DNA of 64,000 nt, taken from the NCBI GenBank assembly GCA_012934845.2, contig WNNJ02001284.1:62001-126000 (forward strand), written 5' to 3'. This DNA comes from Pomphorhynchus laevis (taxonomy: Eukaryota; Acanthocephala; Palaeacanthocephala; Echinorhynchida; Pomphorhynchidae). Below, piece by piece: positions 58,430 to 64,000 of the stretch. A program made the position numbers and the translations under genes. Each line of letters begins with the position of its first letter. Position 1 is the first letter of the stretch. Under the pieces are notes generated by a model that was not told where the DNA came from, made no database searches, and worked only from the letters and a program-made list of their open reading frames with translations.

Positions 58430-58471
58430 ACGGTACTGATGAGCTACGTAAGAGCGAAACGCGTCTACCGT
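58430..58471 (+). ncRNA. Minimal type I hammerhead ribozyme, core intact
   Basis: Stem I ACGGTA/TACCGT (58430-58435 and 58466-58471) is fully Watson-Crick; CTGATGA 58436-58442; stem II GCT...AGC is three pairs (58443-58455); GAAA 58456-58459; stem III ACG/CGT; C17 at 58465. Compared with the copy at 49277, the fifth stem I pair is C-G here and U-G there, so pairing is kept. Confidence 0.8.
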
Positions 58472-58894
58472 TTTTGAAGTTTGTCGTCACACATAGGATG
58501 ACTGGGCATACGTAGCGACTTTGAATATTGCGAGAATAATTCGGATTTATTTCTTGATCTGATGAGGATATATAGAATGCTACTTAGTGTTTATGCCTCT
58601 TTATGAGGAAAACATAGTGATTTATTTACGAGTACACTATTGTGTGTCCCAGGGCAGGTGTAACAACAAATTATATTTTATATATTTGTACACTTTAAAG
58701 TGTCCATGTAAAACAGCATTTCTATTAAAAGGAATTTTGTGTCTGATGCATGGTTACACCGCAATACGCACTGTCATGCACAGAGCTTTTGCTAAATTTC
58801 CTCTGATGATACAGATTAAAGGTAGTTTTATTTTTTCGAGCTTTAAACATTGTTTAAGCGTGTGTTAAAGTAACTATGTATGATTATTAAAGTA

Positions 58895-58936
58895 ACGGTA
58901 CTAATGAGCACCTTTAGAGCGAAACGCGTATACCGC
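58895..58936 (+). ncRNA. Hammerhead ribozyme relic
   Basis: The core is CTAATGA and stem II is weakened; the site base after ACGCGT is A. Predicted inactive. Confidence 0.5.
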
Positions 58937-59130
58937 TGTTGAAGTTTGTCTTAACAGATAGGATGACTGGGAATACGTAGCGACTTGGAATATTGCGAGT
59001 ATAATTCGGATCTGTTTCTTGATCTGATGAGGATATATAGAATGCTTCCTGGTGTTTATACCTCTTAATGAGGAAAACATAGTGATTTATTTACGAGTAC
59101 TTCATTGTGTCCCAGGGCAGATGTAACAAC

Positions 59131-60535
59131 AAATTATAATATATATGGCGAAAGTCGCCTTGTGTGACCTTGCAACTATTTAATACATAAATAAGGATAC
59201 ATCAAAGAATCACCAGTCCGGATTTCAATCGATCTTCATGATCCCGTACGAAACAATCTATATATAATATACATTAATTATATATAATATATGTAAATAT
59301 AATATATTATATTTAATATATTATATAATATATATATTATATATAATATATATTATTTCGTATGGGATCATGAAGATCGATTGAAATCGGGTATGTTGAT
59401 CTTTTGATGGATGCTTATTTATGTATTGAATAGTTGCTAGGTCACACTAGGTGACCTTCGTATTGAAAACCAGCAACAGAATCCTTCCTTTATAATATTC
59501 AATTCCATACACCCTGACTACTATCGGCACCATTGCCACAGCCGTTTTCGTTTCGCCCGCTTTTTGCCACATGTTGGTAGCCCCGGGCTCGTCAGAAAGC
59601 TGACTACCAACTCTTCGCCTTTTGAAATTTGACTTATCCGAAATTCGAGCTGTCACTCTCTGTACTTGGCTTGCACTCTTGACTGCTAGGCTACGAATCC
59701 AGGATTACCAGATTTCACACAGTATATGAAACATTCCATCATGATCTCTAGAAACTGCATTGTCCGAGATGCTCTCTGGCATGCTTATTATAGATTGTTT
59801 TGTATGGGATCTCGAAGATCGATTAAATCGGGACTGGTGAATAAATCGAGACTTTGATGGGTGTTTATTTATGTATTGAATAGTTGCTAGGTCACACGAG
59901 GTGACTTTTACATTGAAAATCAGCTACAGAATCCTTCCTTCATGATATCCAATTCCATACACCCTAGGATGTACAACTCTATACACCCTAGGGTGTATGG
60001 AATTGGATATCATGAAGGAAGGATTCTGTAGCTGATTTTCAATGGGAAAGTCATCTCGTGTGACCTAGCAACTATTTAATACATAAATAAGCATATATCA
60101 AAGGATTACCCGTCCCGATTTCAATCGATTTTCATGATCCCGTACGAAACAATCCAAAATATGCATGCCAGAGAGCATCTCGGACAATGCAGTTTCTGGA
60201 GATCATGATGGAATGTTTCATATACTGTGTGAAATCTGGTAATTCTGGATTCGTAGCCTAGCAGTCAAGAGCGCAAAACAAGTACGGAGAGCGACAGCTC
60301 GAATCCGGGATAAGTCAAATTTCAAAAATGCGAAGAGTTGGTAGTCAGCCTTGTGACGAGTCCAGGGATACCAACATGTGGCAAAAAGCGGGCGAAACGA
60401 AAACGGCTGTGGCAATGGTGCCGATAGTAGTCAGGGTGTATGGAATTGGATATCATGAAGGAAGGATTCTGTTGCTGGTTTTCAATGCGAAGGTCACCTA
60501 GTGTGACCTAGCAACTATCAATATATATAATGATT
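59131..60535. repeat. Nested foldback repeat cluster
   Basis: A module containing ATTTCAATCGATCTTCATGATC, GTACGAAACAATC and TAGTTGC(T/A)AGGTCACAC recurs at about 59140-59270 (one orientation), 59355-59480 (inverted), 59800-59930 (as the second) and 60005-60160 (as the first). The halves 59450-59985 and 59990-60520 form a large palindrome around CACCCTAGG...CCTAGGGTG (about 59960-59995). The inner part (59500-59800 and its inverse 60170-60440) includes GC-rich sequence with GCCACAGCCGTTTTCG. GGTCAC-ACTAG-GTGACC is itself a short palindrome. No transposase is seen; foldback or MITE-like. Confidence 0.75.
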
Positions 60536-60657
60536 GAAAGGTTTATAATCCATCCCTGCTGATCGACGTAATACTGCCCGATCGTTCATATAATTTGAAT
60601 ACAAAGGGTAGAAGCAGGAAAAACAGTAGTTAGTTTTTCTTATTTATTACGTTTCGG

Positions 60658-60683
60658 CTTAACGCCTTCGTCAGAAAAAGTAC
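60658..60683 (-). ncRNA. Hammerhead-like motif at PLE end
   Basis: Minus strand: CTGACGA, one extra A, GGC-GTTAA-GCC, then GAAACG. The core words and stem II are present with one additional unpaired base, as in the 42.8-kb and 17.97-kb examples. Stems I and III could not be closed by eye. Confidence 0.45.
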
Positions 60684-60740
60684 AAGCACAGAAACAGAAA
60701 ACAGAATCATATTTATAACATGAAATGGTCTGGGAAGAAT

Positions 60741-61256
60741 TCATGATGGATTTCGTTCATTTACAAATTTGTAAGTGTTTGCAGTGTTCAGCATTTTATC
60801 GGTCATCAAATGACCAATCCAAAAATTTTCTCGTTGTTTTCGTCGTTCGTCGTCAAGAAGATCACCTTCCAATATAGTAGTAACGAATGTATGAGACGGA
60901 AAACTGGCATAATGCTTAACTATACCATCAGTGTTATATTTTTTATTATCGCTCAAATTTCTTTTAAGTCCACATGATTTTATATCCGCACGCCTGTTTG
61001 TTAAGCGATATTTCAACGCCCTTAAAGTCTCACCAACGTACTGAGTAGAACATTCGATGCATTCAGCTTTGTATACGGATCCCTTCGTTTGACAGTTATA
61101 ATTCCCAAAGATTTTGTACTCCAAGTTATTTAGTCTACTTCGAAAATGCGAAGTTTCCTCGATTTGACGACAACATAAACAGCGAGGTCGATTACACTTT
61201 TTAACTCCGGTATTTTCTTCCGAGTGCAAATTCTCATTTCTAATTTTGGAATGCAC
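60741..61256 (-). pseudogene. PLE GIY-YIG endonuclease domain (171 codons open)
   Basis: Begins with a Cys-rich stretch (KKCNRPRCLCCRQI), then the endonuclease: GSVYKAECIECSTQYVGET (C..C between the strand motifs), LRALKYRLTNRRADIKS (with the conserved Arg), IVKHYASFPSH (the HH of the CCHH finger), and RENFWIGHLMT near the end. The domain looks complete, but the RT that should precede it is absent. GIY-YIG cuts target DNA for PLE insertion. Confidence 0.8.
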
Positions 61257-61340
61257 TATATAGTCCTTGATGCACTTTGACTTACGAAAATAGATCTTCT
61301 GGATCTAGTAGATCCTGAAGATCTACTAGATCTTAGTATT

Positions 61341-64000
61341 ATACGGCAGGTATAATAGTAATGCACGAATGTGCTGAGTAGACAACGGTACAGGATTTCT
61401 TACGAAATACGGCATTTATACTTAATGGTGTTGCTTGATAGACTGGACTTCGATTCACGACTTTCAGTCACCATGTCACTTCTAGACGACCACTTCAGCA
61501 TCGAAATGATGAGTACCCGGCAACACTCATCAGTAGAATGAGGTACACACTGGTGGTTTCGGTTGCCTGTGTGACATTGTGAATAAATGCGTTTCCGACA
61601 CTTTGCTTAATTGTCTGAGGCTTTCGCTCTTAACCAGATCGAATTGCTGCGCGGACCATCCTTAAACACTAGGCAGAGGTTGTTGCTGAATTGTCGCTGC
61701 ACTCGTTGGATCCTAAATGGATACGGCAGGTATAATAGTAATGCACAAATGTGCTGAGTAGACAACGGTCCAGGATTTCTTACGAAATACGGCATTTATA
61801 CTAAATGGTGTTGCTTGATAGACTGGACTTCGATTCACGACTTTCAGTCACCATGTCACTTCTAGACGACCACTTCAGCATCGAAATGATGAGTACCCGG
61901 CAACACTCATCAGTAGAATGAGGTACACACTAGTCGTTTCGGTTGCCTGTGTGACATTGTGAATAAATGCGTTTCCGACACTTTGCTTAATTGTCTGAGG
62001 CTTTCGCTCTTAGCCAGATCGAATTGCTGTGCGGACCATCCTTAAACACTAGGCAGAGGTTGTTGCTGAATTGTCGCTGCACTCGTTGGATCCTAAATGG
62101 ATACGGCAGGTATAATAGTAATGCACGAATGTGCTGAGTAGACAACGGTCCAGGATTTCTTACGAAATACGGCATTTATACTAAATGGTGTTGCTTGATA
62201 GACTGGACTTCGATTCAGCATCGAAATGATGAGTACCCGGCAACACTCATCAGTAGAATGAGGTACACACTGGTCGTTTCGGTTGTCTGTGTGACATTGT
62301 GAATAAATGCGTTTCCGACACTGCTTAATTGTCTGAGGCTTTCGCTCTTAACCAGATCGAATTGCTGTGCTGACCATCCTTAAACACTAGGCAGAGGTTG
62401 TTGCTGAATTGTCGCTGCACTCGTTGGATCCTAAACGGATACGGCAGGTATAATAGTAATGCACGAATGTGCTGAGTAGACAACGGTCTAGGATTTCTTA
62501 CGAAATACGGCATTTATACTTAATGGTGTTGATTGATAAACTGGACTTCGATTCACGACTTTCAGTCACCATGTCACTTCTAGACGACCACTTCAGCATC
62601 GAAATGATGAGTACCCGGCAACACTCATCAGTAGAATGAGGTACACACTGGTCGTTTCGGTTGCCTGTGTGACATTGTGAATAAAGGCGTTTCCGACACT
62701 TTGCTTAATTGTCTGAGGCTTTCGCTCTTAACCAGATCGAATTGCTGTGCGGACCATCCTTAAACACTAGGCAGAGGTTGTTGCTGAATTGTCGCTGCAC
62801 TCGTTGGATCCTAAATGGATACGGCAGGTATAATAGTAATGCACGAATTTGCTGAGTAGACAACGGTCCAGGATTTCTTACGAAATACGGCATTTATACG
62901 TAATGGTGTTGCTTGATAGACTGGACTTCGATTCACGACTTTCAGTCACCATGTCACTTCTAGACGACTACTTCAGCATCGAAATGATGAGTACACGGCA
63001 ACACTCATCAGTAGAATGAGGTAAACACTGGTCGTTTCGGTTGCCTGTGTGACATTGTGAATAAATGCGTTTCCGACACTTTGCTTAGTTGTCTGAGGCT
63101 TTCGCTCTTAACCAGATCGAATTGCTGTGCGGACCATCCTTAAACACTAGGCAGAGGTTGTTGCTGAATTTTCGCTGCACTCGTTGAATCCTAAATGGAT
63201 ACGGCAGGTATAATAGTAATGCACGAATGTGCTGAGTAGACAACGGTCCAGGATTTCTTACGAAATACGGCATTTATACTAAATGGTGTTGCTTGATAGA
63301 CTGGACTTCGATTCAGCATCGAAATGATGAGTACCCGGCAACACTCATCAGTAGAATGAGGTACACACTGGTCGTTTCGGTTGTCTGTGTGACATTGTGA
63401 ATAAATGCGTTTCCGACACTGCTTAATTGTCTGAGGCTTTCGCTCTTAACCAGATCGAATTGCTGTGCTGACCATCCTTAAACACTAGGCAGAGGTTGTT
63501 GCTGAATTATCGCTGCACTCGTTGGATCCTAAATGGATACGGCAGGTATAATAGTAATGCACGAATGTGCTGAGTAGACAACGGTCTAGGATTTCTTACG
63601 AAATACGGCATTTATACTTAATGGTGTTGATTGATAGACTGGACTTCGATTCACGACTTTCAGTCACCATGTCACTTCTAGACGACCACTTCAGCATCGA
63701 AATGATGAGTACCCGGCAACCCTCATCAGTAGAATGAGGTACACACTGGTCGTTTCGGTTGCCTGTGTGACATTGTGAATAAAGGCGTTTCCGACACTTT
63801 GCTTAATTGTCTGAGGCTTTCGCTCTTAACCAGATCGAATTGCTGTGCGGACCATCCTTAAACACTAGGCAGAGGTTGTTGCTGAATTGTCGCTGCACTC
63901 GTTGGATCCTAAATGGATACGGCAGGTATAATAGTAATGCACGTATGTGCTGAGTAGACAACGGTCCAGGATTTCTTACGAAATACGGCATTTATACGTA
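61341..64000. repeat. Satellite array, 380/338-bp units, trimeric higher-order period
   Basis: Head-to-tail units marked by GCTTAATTGTCTGAGGC at 61602, 61982, 62321, 62700, 63080 (there GCTTAGTTG), 63418 and 63798. Unit lengths are 380, 338, 380, 380, 338, 380. The 338-bp form lacks about 41 bases (CGACTTTCAGTCACC...). The pattern 338-380-380 repeats, and variants such as GTGCTGACC, GGTCTAGGAT and AATAAAGGCG recur in the same position of each trimer, giving a period of about 1098 bp. Each unit has a 62-codon minus-strand frame, but nothing suggests that it is a gene. The array runs off the window. Confidence 0.92.

Larger units (their letters stand above)
57902..59130 (+). repeat. Three tandem hammerhead-bearing repeats
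   Basis: Head-to-tail units (GTGTCCCAGGGCA at about 58258, 58646 and 59105; periods about 388 and 460, the middle one shortened by a deletion). Same orientation as 49113-49992. Each unit ends in TTTATTTACGAGTACACCATT... and AACAACAA(A)TTATATTTTATAT. Unit-to-unit divergence is larger than between the inverted-repeat arms, so these units are older. Confidence 0.85.
60536..61335 (-). mobile_element. Canonical PLE, 3' end with GIY-YIG endonuclease
   Basis: Minus strand: endonuclease frame, then a 3' UTR with a hammerhead-like motif (60658-60683), ending near 60536 at the foldback cluster. The 5' side is cut at about 61335 by satellite DNA, after a short AGATCT-rich palindromic stretch (61285-61335). 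Confidence 0.75.

Noticed and set aside
63300-63400. CTGATGA and GAAAC words on the minus strand of the satellite, with GGCAAC/GTTGCC pairing as a possible hammerhead
   Set aside because: Stem II can be drawn with a bulge, but neither stem I nor stem III closes and no valid cleavage site follows.
61607-64000. 62-codon minus-strand frame repeated in every satellite unit
   Set aside because: It is open simply because the units are near-identical copies; no family motif, no start context, and its ends fall at repeat-unit features rather than gene features.
1-64000. CRISPR arrays, bacterial operons, ribosomal RNA
   Set aside because: The sequence is a spliced eukaryotic region; tandem repeats here are long satellites and element repeats, and no rRNA core sequence was seen.

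Overview
This is a window of an AT-rich invertebrate (metazoan) nuclear genome. It holds two host genes in a dense, nested landscape of retroelements, foldback repeats and satellite DNA. The metazoan reading rests on a spliced RBM25 gene, an ADISSP/C20orf27-type gene, CR1-like LINEs whose ORF1 carries a PHD-like zinc finger, and several clades of Penelope-like elements (PLEs). I cannot name the phylum from the sequence.

Layout. 1-5.84 kb: a CR1-like LINE fragment holding an LTR remnant, then a broken Ty3/Gypsy fossil on the minus strand. 6.07-16.56 kb: the splicing factor RBM25 (14 coding exons, 808 codons, plus strand). Its intron 2 carries a decayed CR1-like LINE and its intron 11 a foldback MITE. 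17.2-20.5 kb: decayed pieces of an RT plus nuclease-like retroelement family, a foldback, and diverged Naiad tails. 20.6-23.4 kb: a nearly complete Naiad-type PLE with permuted domain order. 23.5-27.6 kb: a CR1/L2-like LINE. 28.1-34.3 kb: a scrambled Naiad with an RT-nuclease element inserted in it. 34.58-38.04 and 48.08-51.53 kb: the two arms of a large inverted repeat. The 10-kb spacer between them holds several canonical PLE pieces (GIY-YIG at the C-terminus), another Naiad 3' end, and the intact ADISSP-like gene (45.12-45.64 kb, minus). 49.99-55.04 kb: a CR1-like LINE with about four 90-bp 5' monomers. 55.1-57.9 kb: the best Naiad copy (799 codons open). 57.9-59.1 kb: tandem repeats with hammerhead ribozymes. 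59.1-60.5 kb: a nested foldback cluster. 60.5-61.3 kb: a PLE endonuclease end. 61.3-64.0 kb: a satellite array with a trimeric higher-order period.

Most notable points. (1) A repeat of about 459 bp carries a minimal type I hammerhead ribozyme with a self-complementary stem III. Two of seven copies keep the complete catalytic core. A LINE and a Naiad both sit inside arrays of this repeat. (2) Every Naiad copy keeps a 3' domain of about 145 nt that can form nested helices plus an H-type pseudoknot, just after the RT stop codon. (3) The inverted repeat duplicates a block in which LINE, hammerhead array, an unknown ORF and a Naiad tail are already joined, so the order of events can be read.

All gene identities come from reading motifs and recalling families; no database search was run.
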